Assembly: GCA_030770425.1 (NCBI GenBank)
Contig: JASJFT010000074.1
Coordinates: 62,001 to 126,000, forward strand
From: Darksidea phi
Taxonomy: Eukaryota > Ascomycota > Dothideomycetes > Pleosporales > Lentitheciaceae
Length of the DNA: 64,000 bases
Direction of reading: 5' to 3'
Positions 31,286 to 43,289 of this stretch are shown here, in pieces. Numbering within the stretch: position 1 is the first letter of the stretch; the number at the start of each line of letters is the position of its first letter. Made by a program: the position numbers and the translations under genes. Under the pieces are notes generated by a model. That model did no database searches. It was not told the DNA's origin and worked only from the letters and a program-made list of their open reading frames with translations.

Positions 31286-34014
31286 ATGATTGCTGGCAGA
31301 GGCCGTCAGCGCATACGTCCTCCGCGCAGAGTGGGTTGCATCTTCCTTTACTCTCCCACTACCTAGTCTTCCGGCTACTAAAGTCCAAAACTACACCCGA
31401 TTCTCAATACACCCGCACTATACTGACACCATGCCCCGACAGGGTCTACACGGCGACGACATCGACTTCGACAGCACCTGGTGTGTCATTGAAGCTGCCT
31501 TCCGCGAAATCCACACCAAGAACGCCTCACGCCTATCGTATGAGGAGCTGTACCGCCACGCCTATCGGATAGTGCTCAAGAAGAAAGGCGAAGACCTATA
31601 CAAGAAAGTCAAAGAGTTTGAGAAGAAATGGCTCAGCAGCGAGGTTCGCAGTGCCATTCAGCAGTTGTTGACACCAAACCTGCTGGCCGACTCGCAGAGC
31701 GTGGGCGGGACGACTGCCAACGAGCGTCGCGTGGCCGGCGAGAAGTTTCTCAAGGGCTTGAAGCAGGCATGGGGCGACCACCAGGTGTGCATGAGCATGC
31801 TTGCTGATGTGTTGATGTACATGGTGAGTCTCATGTGTCCGATCCCTCTCTACGCTCTAGGAAGTAGCGCTGATCGAAAGGACCGCATGCAGGATCGCGT
31901 GTACTGCCAGGACCACCGGGTTCCGTCTATCTACACAACAGCCATGGTCCTCTTCCGCGATGAGATACTGCAGTCGCCCACCTCCGCAAACGACGGCCGC
32001 TTTGTCCTCGGCCTCCTCAGTCACGTCATTCTGGAGCAGATCCAGATGGAGCGCGACGGCGATGTGATAGACAAGCACTTGATCAAAAGTTGCGTGCACA
32101 TGCTCGACGGCTTGCACGCCGACGATATGGAGTCGGAAGACCAGCGCCTCTACAATGTGTCCTTTGAGCAAGACTATCTGGACACGAGTCGAGCCTTTTA
32201 CCGGGTTGAGGCAGAGCTGATGCTGCGAGAATCGGACGCTGGCAACTACTGCAGACGTGCGAGGAAGCGAATACACGAAGAAGAGGACCGTTGCCGTGCG
32301 ACACTCCTGGAGTCGACCACACCCAAGATCCAGAAGGTGGTAGAGGAAGAGTTGATCCAGAACCGCATCAAGGAACTGGTCGAGATGGACAGTGGTGTCC
32401 GCTTTATGATCGACAACGACAGGCTAGACGAGTTAAACCTCATCTACGACCTGAACGCGCGGGTCGATGCGAACAAGGCCGAAGTCACCCGAGCCATTCA
32501 GAAGCGCATCGTAGACATGGGAACCGAAGTCAACAACGATGCCATTGCCGCATCTCAAGCCCCTGCACCTGCCTCTGCACCTACGACGGATGGTGGAGAC
32601 AAACCAAAGGGACAGGCTCAAGAGAAAACCCTCAACCAACAGACAACGGCGGCCATCAAATGGGTTGAAGATGTCTTGGTGCTGAAGGACAAGTTTGACA
32701 AGGTCTGGCGAGAGTCTTTTCAGTCCGATAATCTACTTCAGACGGCTATCACCCGCAGCTTCGCCGATTTCATCAACTCGGTCAGCTTCCCACGCTCATC
32801 CGAATACATCTCGCTCTTCATTGACGAGAACATGAAGAAGGGTATCAAAGGTAAGACGGAAATGGAGATTGATACTGTCTTGGAAAAGGCCATTATCCTG
32901 CTCCGGTACGTGCAGGACAAGGACCTCTTCGAGCGTTACTACAAGAAGCATCTCTGTCGCCGATTGCTCATGAACAAGTCCATCTCGAACGAGGTGGAGA
33001 AGCAAATGATCTCCAAGATGAAGATTGAGCTTGGCAACAACTTCACTATGAAGCTGGAAGCCATGTTTAAGGATATGACTATCTCCGAAGAGCTTACATC
33101 CGGGTTCAAGCGACATGTAGAAGGCCTCGGCGAACGGGATCCAAAGCGCATCGAGCTCGCCATCAACGTGCTCACCAGCATGACGTGGCCCATGGACACT
33201 ATAGGCGGTTCAGGCGACAACGACGAAGATCGACGTCCAAAATGCAACTTTCCACCCGTTGTGGAGAAGATCAAGCGTGGTTTCGAGAATTTTTACAGCG
33301 AAAAGCACTCTGGACGACAGCTTACATGGCTTCCAAACATGGGCACAGCCGATGTGAAAGCTGTGTTCCCAAAGGTTCAGCAAAAGGACGGATCGTTTAA
33401 AGAGCGTCGGCACGAACTCAACGTGTCGACATACGGAATGGTCATTCTACTGCTATTCAACGATCTTCCTGTAGACCAGCACTTGACATTTGAGGAGATC
33501 CAGGCTCGAACGAACATTCCACAAAACGATCTAGTCCGTAACTTACAATCGCTTGCTGTAGCGCCAAAGACTCGCATATTGATCAAGGAACCTATGAGTA
33601 AAGACATTAAACCCACAGACAGGTTCTATTTCAACGAAGGCTTCAAGGGCAACTTTGTGAAGATCAAAGTTGGTGTGGTCAGTAGCGGAAACAAGGTTGA
33701 GAGCGATCGCGAACGACGAGAGACTGAGAAGAAAAACGACGATTCGCGCAACTTTTGCGTTGAGGCCGCTATCGTGCGCATTATGAAGTATGTCCATCAC
33801 GTTCACAAGCTGAATTTCAATGTACTAATTGTTCGATAGACAACGCAAGGAACTAGGTCATCAACAGCTGGTCTCGGAGACGATTAGTCAACTGACGGGG
33901 CAGTTCAGACCAGAGGTGAACATGATCAAAAAACGCATCGAATCTCTCATCGAGCGCGAGTATCTTGAACGCATTGAAGGTGCGGATATCGCTTCGTATC
34001 GTTACTTGGCGTGA
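31286..34014 (+). CDS. CUL3: Cullin-3-type ubiquitin ligase scaffold
   Basis: Exons 31286-31330, 31443-31823, 31893-33787 and 33840-34014 give 831 residues. The first exon encodes only MIAGRGRQRIRPPRR, the basic N-terminus typical of fungal Cul3, and joins to GLHGDDIDFDSTWCVIE. The N-terminal helical repeats (IHTKNASRLSYEELYRHAYR, LYKKVKEFEKKW) are those that bind BTB adaptors. A Pro/Ala linker at about 420-440 precedes the cullin homology domain (FERYYKKHLCRRLLMNKSIS, FKRHVEGLGERDPKRIEL). The neddylation motif IVRIMKQRKEL is formed across the last intron, with acceptor Lys about 774. The protein ends with the winged-helix sequence YLERIEGADIASYRYLA. It recruits Rbx1-E2 and BTB substrate receptors. 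Using the ATG at 31431 instead would lose the conserved N-terminal exon. Confidence 0.95.
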
Positions 34015-36596
34015 AAGCTGTTGCAATTGCTGCGTTTCCGCAGTTTCCCGGCATTTTGACATCCGTTTTTTGGACTGGGGTTCAATCCTGGCGTTGCGCA
34101 TGGTTCTGGAGTCCAGGTCTTAATCTACTGGTAGGGCACGTCAGGTTGTCTTAGCGATGGAGCTCATGGTCGACCATCGGAACGAACTGTGCATTTTTGG
34201 TCCATGGCGTAGAGAACCAGGTAATCAGGAAGTGCAGTAGTAGCAAGATACCGGAGACTATATTTTCGACCATATAGTAGATATGAAATCAAGTCGAGTT
34301 ATTTCCAACTTATTATCCCAAAGAACATCGCTACCGTCAGATTTGTCCATCCCCCAACACTAGGTTATCCCTCTAGTTTATGACTGAGTGTGGAGTAGTG
34401 TGGAACATGCTTAGATATGATGCTTGCTCTTCCTATCGGAGTCTACGAAAAAATCCGTAAGGAACCAACGACGGTGCCGGGCTCACCTAGAGTCTGAAGG
34501 ACCAACCCTTCATGAGAACGAAAAGACGGAAAATGCAGCAAACAACTGTGAAACTAGATTAAAATGGCGACTTCTCTTGTTACTCAATACGAGCGTCTAT
34601 CGAGGCGTTCCTACGCATAAGTCTGAAACTCCATGCGACATGGCCGAACTCCAATGCTTCTCCACAATTTACTGCACGTGGATTGATACTAGTCTACGTT
34701 GATCTGCTGTTCAGCATGGAGCGACTCACGTAGAATCTGTACCCGGTGTAGTTGGTCAAAAAGACGGCCTCAATACCATTTTGGGTCGACGAAAAATCAT
34801 GAAAAGTCTTATTGGCACGAGGTTGTGGACAAGTACCAAGAGGGGTACACGCTCGCCACGGACAAGTTTGGTGCCTTTGTACTGGTCTATTTTATGTCCA
34901 CCCAACCTCGAAAAACTTTCTACCGCTCGCCATTGAATGGACGTAGGAGCCAACCTTGTATATATCCTTACCGATACCGCGACGGACTGGCAGCTCGCCA
35001 AATAATGTTCAACGCCAATGAGATGTTCCCTCGCGCTGTAACTCACGGTGTTGGCGAGGCGGTGCACCAAACCGCAATACGAGCACTGAGTGAAGAACAT
35101 CCGGTGATGCTGCTGCTGCCGGGGAGGATTATGTTTCAAGCGTGCTCTGCGTGCCCGTAAGTATTTCTACTAGATATATGTAGATTCTGAGAACGGAATG
35201 TAATTCGATATAGCGTAGGCGAGGAACTGTGCTTTAACTCTGGCAGTCACTGGGACCATAATTTCCTCGTCGGTGAGAAAGGGCACGTACGTCCACCACA
35301 TCTTGTTACCCTTTGTGGTCGGCAAATACTAACACCGGACAGGCGCAGAGGCTTCGTCACCCAATTTCGGCCCACCGCAGGCGCGTACCAGTCCAACTAC
35401 CTCCTCCCCGGCCTACACACGCGTGGTTTGATCTCCCATACCAACAACCCCAAGGATCCAGGGACGATTCCTTACCTCTCCGCTGTTAAGAAGAATATCT
35501 TGGAAGGTAGGATTGGTTCTGAGGTGGCCTATCAATGACGTATAGAGTAAGGCGTAAAGAGAAAGTTACTCGCGCTATAGGTAGGTTGGTATACTGCCCG
35601 AACTTTAAAACTTCGGCTTCATTGCATACTAAGTTATGAAAATCTTAGCATTTTGAGCAGCCCTGACCACGGTTCACGAAAATAGTTTTTGTGGTGTGGT
35701 AACTCACTCCCTCTACTCAATTCTCATAGCCCTTTTCATAGTTCTCTTTGTTATATAAAACAATGGAATAAAGAATAAAGCACACTAATTTTTATTTTTC
35801 GGCGTTTTAGAAATCTTAGCTTAGTTTTGGATTTGTATGGTGGGACTCTCTTTTGTAAGCTCTGCACCAAACACAGCAGGAGTTTGTACACAGTAGAGGT
35901 ACTATACCCACACCTTACACACAATAATAGAGCTGTAGAGCTATATACGGTACTGTTGATCCCGTTCGGCATCCAACCAGATGATGTTTCGACATTGACA
36001 GGCGGTTGAGAGCCCCCATAGTGGTAGCGAGGAGGTAGCATCACTGATACAGTGCGCACACTCCCGCCCCCAGTACTTAGCTTAGTTTTATATTTATTTT
36101 GTTTCATTTTATTAAAACCATCGGGGATTTCAAACCTTGACGATTCAGGTAATGTGGCGTGCCAAGGATTTCGCGTCTCATGTAGGTCGCCTGCAACCAC
36201 ACTATCTTTCATGCCACCATGCGTCCATTGCCATTCATACGACAGTAAGAAATGCTGCCCTTATTCTCAGCTCACTATCGGGTGCGTCCCCTTCTTCACG
36301 ATAGAGAATAGGCGCTGTACTAGTTGCACGGGCTGTGCCACTGTCGATTACCAGGGTTTGAAACATCAGCGCTTAAATCGTTACATCCGATCAGCGATGG
36401 ATGCCATGTCAGACTGCGCCACATGGTGTGCGGTTTGGAAATTTATTAAAGAAGCGCTACTCTCGTCCCATGCATTCATCCGGACCTTTTCGCTTTTTTG
36501 GTCTCACCTAGGCGTAACGGTGTTTTTGGCGACGTTTTCGGCTTTATGGGCGATCATTGCAAATCGCCTCGTCTGCCGCTATTCGACTGAGCGGCG
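34015..36596. other. Gene-poor stretch, 2.6 kb
   Basis: It contains one spliced-looking unit at about 34720-35538 (see separate entry). From 35590 to 36120 it becomes AT-rich, with the near-repeat CTTAGCTTAGTTTT at about 35815 and 36077 and a TGTTGATCCCG that resembles an LTR end. No full element is recognised. Confidence 0.4.
34720..35538 (+). pseudogene. Unrecognised gene-like unit with splice signals, possibly a relic
   Basis: A coherent frame (VVDKYQEGYTLATDKFGAFV, RYRDGLAARQIMFNANEMFP, TAIRALSEEHPVMLLLPGR) ends at a perfect donor GTAAGT at 35159. Short segments follow: GEELCFNSGSHWDHNFL, then after an ACAG acceptor near 35342 GFVTQFRPTAGAYQSNYLLP and PGTIPYLSAVKKNILEG, to TGA at 35536-35538. 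The composition looks protein-like, but the joins do not give one unambiguous reading frame and I do not recognise the family. Confidence 0.35.
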
Positions 36597-39500
36597 ATGA
36601 ACGTCAGGACTTACTCGGTGTCGCCGCTGAGTTCCAGCACTGATGTCTCACGTGTACACGATCCCCAAGACGACTCTGCAGGATCTCACGGGTCGCTCAC
36701 GACTGGGGGCCAAGAAGTCGCAGTTCCTAAGCCCATGGGTAGGGTCTTCACCACATTTGACTTGTTCTCGCTTTTCGACCGCTAATCTATTTCAAGCCGC
36801 AAAATGGGTTCCATATACCCTTCGTCGGCACTGCATTTGGATCCCAACTGTGCTATCATTGGCTTTCGGTCTCACTGTCATCCTTCTTCTCTGGTATTCG
36901 AAAAAGAACTCAGGCCTTAGTCCTGAGCTCTCCGCATTGTTTGGATGGAAATTTGTGCCGACGCTCTTGGCTGTTGTATACACGCAATTGACAGTTATGC
37001 TCTTTGACGACGTTAAGCGGACGGAGCCATTTGCACGCTTGGCACGACCACATATAGCAGCTGTTACGCCCAGTGCGCTACGAACTATTCTGGAAACTCC
37101 TCGGCAATGGTGGACAACCCTCGCACACGGCTTCGACAAGCAGAAAAATGGAGGGCGCCGCGGCTGGGTCGTTATCCTTTGCTGCGTCGTTAATGTGCTT
37201 GCTTTTCTGGCTATATCGCCTCTGTCCTCTGCGCTTCTGGGCACTGACAATGTCAACATTGCGAAAACAATCGACATGGTTCGATTAGCTCCTAATGACA
37301 CGTCAATGTTACCTATATCTGCGGAGAGAGCTACCTATCTTCGTACAATGGGGGCCCTACTCCAGGACCTCACGACTTCGGCCTGGATCTCCGACGAGTA
37401 TTTTGTTATGCCCTTCTGGCCAGCGGGAACCGATGGCTTGCCCTGGGACCAGAAAACTGCAGCAACTGCTCAGACTTGGCAGGCCGAAACCCAAGTCTTC
37501 CGCAATGACCTTCATTGCGAGCGAATGGACAAGGTGGATCAGGGTTTTGCCGTTAGTAACTGGACTATAGCCACAGGTGCCATCATACCCAGCCGCTCTT
37601 GGGTTCTCATGCAGTCTGCTAGTGGCTGTGAATTAAACCTCACATCTCAGTCCATCGAAGACATCACCTGTGCGCCCTTTGCTCACTGGGGTAACGCAAA
37701 CTCTTTCGCCATTAAGAACAAACTCGAGGAGCTAGGGCTTCTGCTTACTCTCAGCGAACAATGCCAAGGTGACGAGTCCGTTGTCCTCAGTAGCCCATGG
37801 ACAGCGGAGTACGAAGGTGAACTCTTATCCAACCTGACGATGACGGGTTATATCTGCTCCACAAGTCATACCATGGCCACACTGTCCGTCACCGCTTCCG
37901 TTTCTGCCTCTCAGTTCCTCGTGAACTTTGACAAGGATGAGTTTCAGACGAAACAACGGGCAGTACCACAGTCCTTGTTTAATCTTTCGCAGCTTCACGA
38001 CCTATACATAGACCCAAAATGGTGGACCTATGTTCCGCCATTTCAAACGAGCGATTTCAATGGAGCGGCCGCCCTCCTCGCCACTCAGTACGATTTCAAC
38101 TTGACGACCATGATGAACGATGCCGACATTGTCCAGAAAGCTTCCCGGATTCGAAGGCGGTTCTTTGGCGAAGTACTTCGAACATCGCTGAGTTCTAAGG
38201 GCTCTACCCAGGAGGAGCGTGTGGTTGGCATGACTTCGTTTGTGCAGCGCCGAGTAACCGTCAGTCCAGAGGCCGCTTACATCTTGTCTACTCTGTTCCT
38301 CAGCTCCTTTGTCATGCTTCTCCTCGTAACCTGGCTATCGACTACCCGGTGGCGGCCGCTAAATCTGGCCCATGATCCTGCAAGCGTGCTCGGGATTGTA
38401 TCTTTGGTTGCGTCCAACCCTGGCGTTCTTGCGCCATTCAAGGATCTCGACCAGGCTTGCAAAAGAGACATGGTCATCGCACTACGAGATCGATACTACA
38501 CCACCTCACCCGGTGAGCTGCACGAAGTACAGAAGCCGGGCACTAATCTTATTAGTGAGTTCCTTCATCATTATGGCTTTCTTCGCCCGCATTCCCTTCC
38601 AATTTTATTGGCTCCATGTCTTGTCCCTCTCACTTTGTTTGTCCGAAAACTTTTGGTATCTGTTGCAAGGCATGTTCTGACAATATTAGGACCGAAAAAT
38701 GGAACATTTGGCATGTCCAAGTGGAAACCCTTCACAGCGAGACGCCGGACGCTCTTTGGCTTTGCGATGTATTTGGTCGTCCTTGTTGTCGCGATCACGG
38801 TCTTGTACAGGTTTGCGAACCAATCGACTCTCCACCAATCTATCTTCACCTATCAGACCAACATAGAACAGCTAGGACGCCTCGGCGCATTTGCTCCCTT
38901 CTCCATCATCCCAACTCTTCTCGCCGTAATTCTTGGGCTGTGGTGGGAGGGAATGGACAAGTCGTATCGTTCATTGCAGCCCTTTGTGTCAATGTCAAAA
39001 GTCCCGACTCGAAATTCCACGGGCGCTGGAATTTCATACCAGTCATCGTACTGGTTGTGGGCCAGTTTCAAGGCGGCTTCTAACAAGCACTGGCTTCTCG
39101 CGTTGACGACTTGGGGAACATTTCTAGCGCAAGCATGTGAGCTAATACCTACTGGACTTAACTGCGAAGAAATTCCCTAACCTCTCCATTAGTCGTCATC
39201 TCCATGTCCGCACTCTTTGAACGCGAAACCGGCCTCGTCCTGCAATCTGTAGAACTCAACAGGAACCTGGAACTTCGCCAAACCCCCCATCTTCGACAAA
39301 TATCTACCACGTATCCGCCCTATCGACTCGAGCAAGAGCGGATATGGGGCATCGAGTACGTAGGAAACACGCTGTCAGAGCTCTTTGGAAACCTTAGTAC
39401 CAATTGGATGTATTCGGCGACCATCGAGGCGACTTTGAATGGACCCGGACCGGCCTGGAGCAAAGACGATTGGAGTTTTGTTCCTCTCAACATATCCACG

Positions 39501-41087
39501 ATCACTAGCATCAAGTCAGTGCAAGATGGGGACGCATCCGAGTTTGGAGATGTTGCGATGCTGAACTCGCCAGTCAACATCACCATGCATACCCCTGCAA
39601 TCCGCGGCCGACTGGAGTGTTCCCCGTCGGTGGAGCTCTCCAGCCAGAGTTCGTGGGTCGAGAAGAGGAATATCACCGACTATTATGCAAGTCACTTCAA
39701 CAGAAATATATCTGCCGTTTATTTACTCTCGGGCACCATAAGTCCACAACTGAATGGTACCCAGAAGCCAAATCTGGACTATACCACGTCCTTGACGCCA
39801 GCTGCGACCCTTATCGAGTGCTGCTTCAACCAAACCGAAGCTGACCGAATTGAGGACTACAGCATGCCCGTCGCTGTGGGATATTGGACCATTAACCGTG
39901 GCGCAAAGGCCATGGAAACGATTACAGATTGGACTGGAAACTTTACTGCCAAATGGATTCATGGGTCGGCGGGGTTTGCATATTTGTCTGGAGACGAGAA
40001 AAACCTCTTCTTCTTGGAGCCACCTAAGCGACAGGCTCTAAACTGCATGCCCGTAATTGAGAGTGCAGAGGCCCAAGTCACGGTTGAGAAAGGTACTGGC
40101 CGAGTGCTGGACTATGCATTGTTAACCGAAGTTGAACACACAGACGCCCCTTGGTCCGACTCCTTTACCATACACAACGTGTCTGATACCGCAACTATCA
40201 AGTCGTACACGGAGGCGGAGGTTGGCTTGCAGAACATCACATCGAGGTATAATTTGCCCTTCTTTGCTTTCGTGACGGAGGCTAAGAATTCTAGCTACGG
40301 CGTTCTCTTCATGCACTCGCTCCTCGCTGCAGCTAGTCTGAACAAATTGGACCAGGGAATGAGCCGCGGGCCAGCGACCTGGCACGACAACTTCAAGGAC
40401 ATGGTGTATAACATTCGCGACAACCAGACTGGGCTCAACCTCGACTTTATGTCGTATGCATCCTACATACAAACCGGAAGCGACCCCTCGGCGTTGCTTA
40501 ACGAAACCATGTTACTAAAACAGACGCAAAGGACGTTTTCGCTCTTCTTTCAACACTTCGCTAGCAGTACCGTTTCACTGGAAACTGGGGGCTGGGCGTA
40601 CCAACCCATTGGCACGAACCTCGACGACTTGGGGCCTCCGGCTTCGAACACACTGCAACTAGTGCCTGGCAACGAGACGCTGAGGAAATCCTCGGATTTT
40701 CACTTCGCGCCACTGAACACCAGTCGCGTTACAACAGCTACACGGTCGACGCGCGTCGAAATCCTCAAAATGAACCCAATCGCCTTTTGGGTCTCGGTCT
40801 CCATCCTTGTCTGGCTGACTGCTACAACAACCGTCGTTGCTGCGCTGCAGAAGCGGCATTTGGGCAACTTGATTCGCAACGTCGAGTCGGTGGCGGATGT
40901 GCTGGTGCTCATTGCGGGGAGTCGGAAACTTTTGCAGTTGGTGCAAGAGCACGGGGTTGAAGGGCTGGAAAAGGCGGACGTGTATACCAAGTTAGGGTAT
41001 TTTGTGGGGGAGGGAGGCAGGGTGAGGTGGGGGATCGAGGTTGTGGAGCCGCCCACGACGGAGAAGGTTGAATCGACTAGAGGTTAA
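36597..41087 (+). CDS. Large DUF3433-family membrane protein
   Basis: Exons 36597-36738, 36797-39136 and 39193-41087 (introns 58 and 56 nt) give 1458 residues. Exon 1 encodes a Ser-rich acidic cytoplasmic head (MNVRTYSVSPLSSSTDVSRV) that joins in frame to AAKWVPYTLRRHCIWIPTVL. The DUF3433 signature LFGWKFVPTLLAVVYTQLT with DVKRTEPFARLARP follows. Large extracytoplasmic regions rich in N-glycosylation sequons (NLTSQS, NLTMT, NISAVY, NFTAK) alternate with paired helices, and a second membrane module lies around residues 590-760. A last helix near the C-terminus (IAFWVSVSILVWLTATTTVV) precedes a short cytoplasmic tail. Function of the family is unknown. A start at the 36643 frame would skip the first exon; the spliced form looks better. 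Confidence 0.9.
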
Positions 41088-43289
41088 TATAGTATGATCA
41101 AGAATTGCTCCGGTTCTGCAAAAGTGTAGTGCATTTGCACCTCGTATGCTCGACCTCTTCTTCGAGACAATTTCTACGACGTCCGTGGTGGAGCTGATTA
41201 CAGAAGGGGAGTTCATTACACGTACATGGACCCGAGCCGAGTGGCATATGACTAGCTCCTAGTGAGTGGCGACATCCTTTCGCGGATCACAGCTATAGGC
41301 TGCCCGTCCCTTTGTAGGTAAAAAGAGACGACGCAGTGAACCAGATGGTCAGGCATGTCGGCGTTTCGAGACGCTCAGCTCCACCAGCTTGCCTGCCGGT
41401 ATGAAACGGAGGGCGTACGCCCGGAGATTCGATATACCGCCAGGAGAAGAACATGGACTCCACATCGGAAAAAAAGAAGTACGATATAGCTGCGGGAGAT
41501 CAACAGAGCAACGATGATCAGAGACGATAGTTCTAGGAATAATCTGAGCACCTCATTCCGTGAGTGCGGAGACGCGAGGGGAGTTGCACGGGGGAGGGGC
41601 TGATCGTAATCGATTGCGCCAAGCGAGCGAGCGCCTATCGCATTGCTAGCGTAAGAAGGGCTCATTCCAACGTTGCACCCGCCTTCGGGGGGGGGTTTTT
41701 TTGGTGGCGACGAGATGTGAACAGGGCCTTTGCATGCATTAGGCGGTCCGCCTGTGCAGGTTTTTGTGCGCGCTTATGCAGGAACCGGAATTAGGCCCGT
41801 TGTTCTGCGCAACAGTGGAGAAAGAGTGCTCTGGGATCTGGACGTGGTGGGATCGGGAAAAGGAGGATCGAGCGCTCGGGGAAACAGTGTGGCTTACGGG
41901 GCTTTGGGGAGATGAAATGGGTGAGGCGCGGGCTGAACGTCGGATGGCTTGATGGTGCTCATTAATAGGCGGGCTTACACAGTTATATCACCGCTGCACG
42001 GTTCAGTGCAGGGCGACATGCGTTTGAGGTTACGGAGCCACCTATCGGCTAGCTGCTACAACAGGAAAGTCGTTGCCATGATCAGCTCCTGGCAAATACT
42101 GCAGAGATTAAGTCGGGAATCCCTTGAGGCTGTGCGGGCGACCCGGTCGCTGGAAGAGCGGTTCATTTACCGGTACGGTACCTAGCGAAGGCGGTAGAGG
42201 TGCCAAGTGGTTGTAACAACAGCACCGACCTATTTGTGTCAAGCGAGAGCTCTCGTGGGAGCTGAGATGAGAGCCATGTTGTACAACGGGGCCGTTCGTG
42301 TCCTGTATTGCTCGTCGTCAGCACTGAACGCTGACAGCTTCTAGTGCCCCCGCTCACTCGCGTCCCGTCGGCTATGATAAGGATCATCATCCACCGCCAG
42401 CAACCGCCGGCGTGATATCGAAGCAAGCCTTCAACACGCGTTTGCCAGCAACGTGAGCTTCAAAATCACACAGGAACCTGGCGACTGGCCCCGGGCACGT
42501 GGCGGCGAAGGATCTCGCAGCATTCGCCAAGCAGAAATGCGAAAAATCCCTCGAGACCCGCGTGCAGCCGTCATCCCCCTGCTTCCTTATTGTACGCCTA
42601 AGGCCTTCCCTTGGCCTCGCCGGGCGTAATCCTGCCAAACGCCCGGCACGTCGTGGGCCCCGTTTGCACCATTCTGGCTGGGTGAGTCCACGACGGAGAC
42701 GCGCGCCATCATTCACATCCACGGCGTCAAAATATGCTCTCTCTCTCTCGCGTGCCGGACGGCTGTTCCTTACAGCTCGCTGCGGGCCCGGGATGCTGAA
42801 ACGGCGGCGTTGATCCGGCGTCGAATCCGGTAGTGCCACGGCCGGACACAAGCCTGTCCTCCTAGCGATCTGCGAAAACCCTGCAATCTCAACACACATG
42901 GATGGACTGTGTGCCTGGCCGGCCCTTTGAATGGCCTTTTTCCTTGATTGCTGTGGCGCTGGCTGATGCGACTAGTCTAAGAAAAGTTTGTCCCCTTCGG
43001 TCAATTGCCCGAGTGGGCTCGTCGTAATTGCCCTCCTATATTAACTCAGCCCCCCCCCCCAGCCCTCCAGCTTCCTACACCTTACCTCTCCAAACCACGG
43101 TGCTGTTGCATTCACTCCTTTAGAGCATTCGCTCGTTTCATTCATTGTTTATACAGTCTCACTCGCTGAATCATCTGCAATAGCCCTGGTCGGCAACGAA
43201 TCCCCATCCTGCGCTCGAAGTGCCGTTCAAGTTTCCGTCCAAACGTTCCAGAGTCAGCATCGATACCCATTTGTTAGAATCATAGCATC
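41088..43289. other. Intergenic, 2.2 kb, promoter of the GH128 protein
   Basis: No supported gene. It holds a G9T7 homopolymer junction near 41687-41702, a C10 run at about 43051-43060, and a long CT-rich leader before the wall protein start, typical of a strong fungal promoter. A 170-codon minus-strand frame (42387-42899) has no domain. Confidence 0.5.

Noticed and set aside
42387..42899. 170-codon minus-strand frame
   Set aside because: Arg/Pro-rich composition expected from GC-rich non-coding DNA; no domain or splice support.
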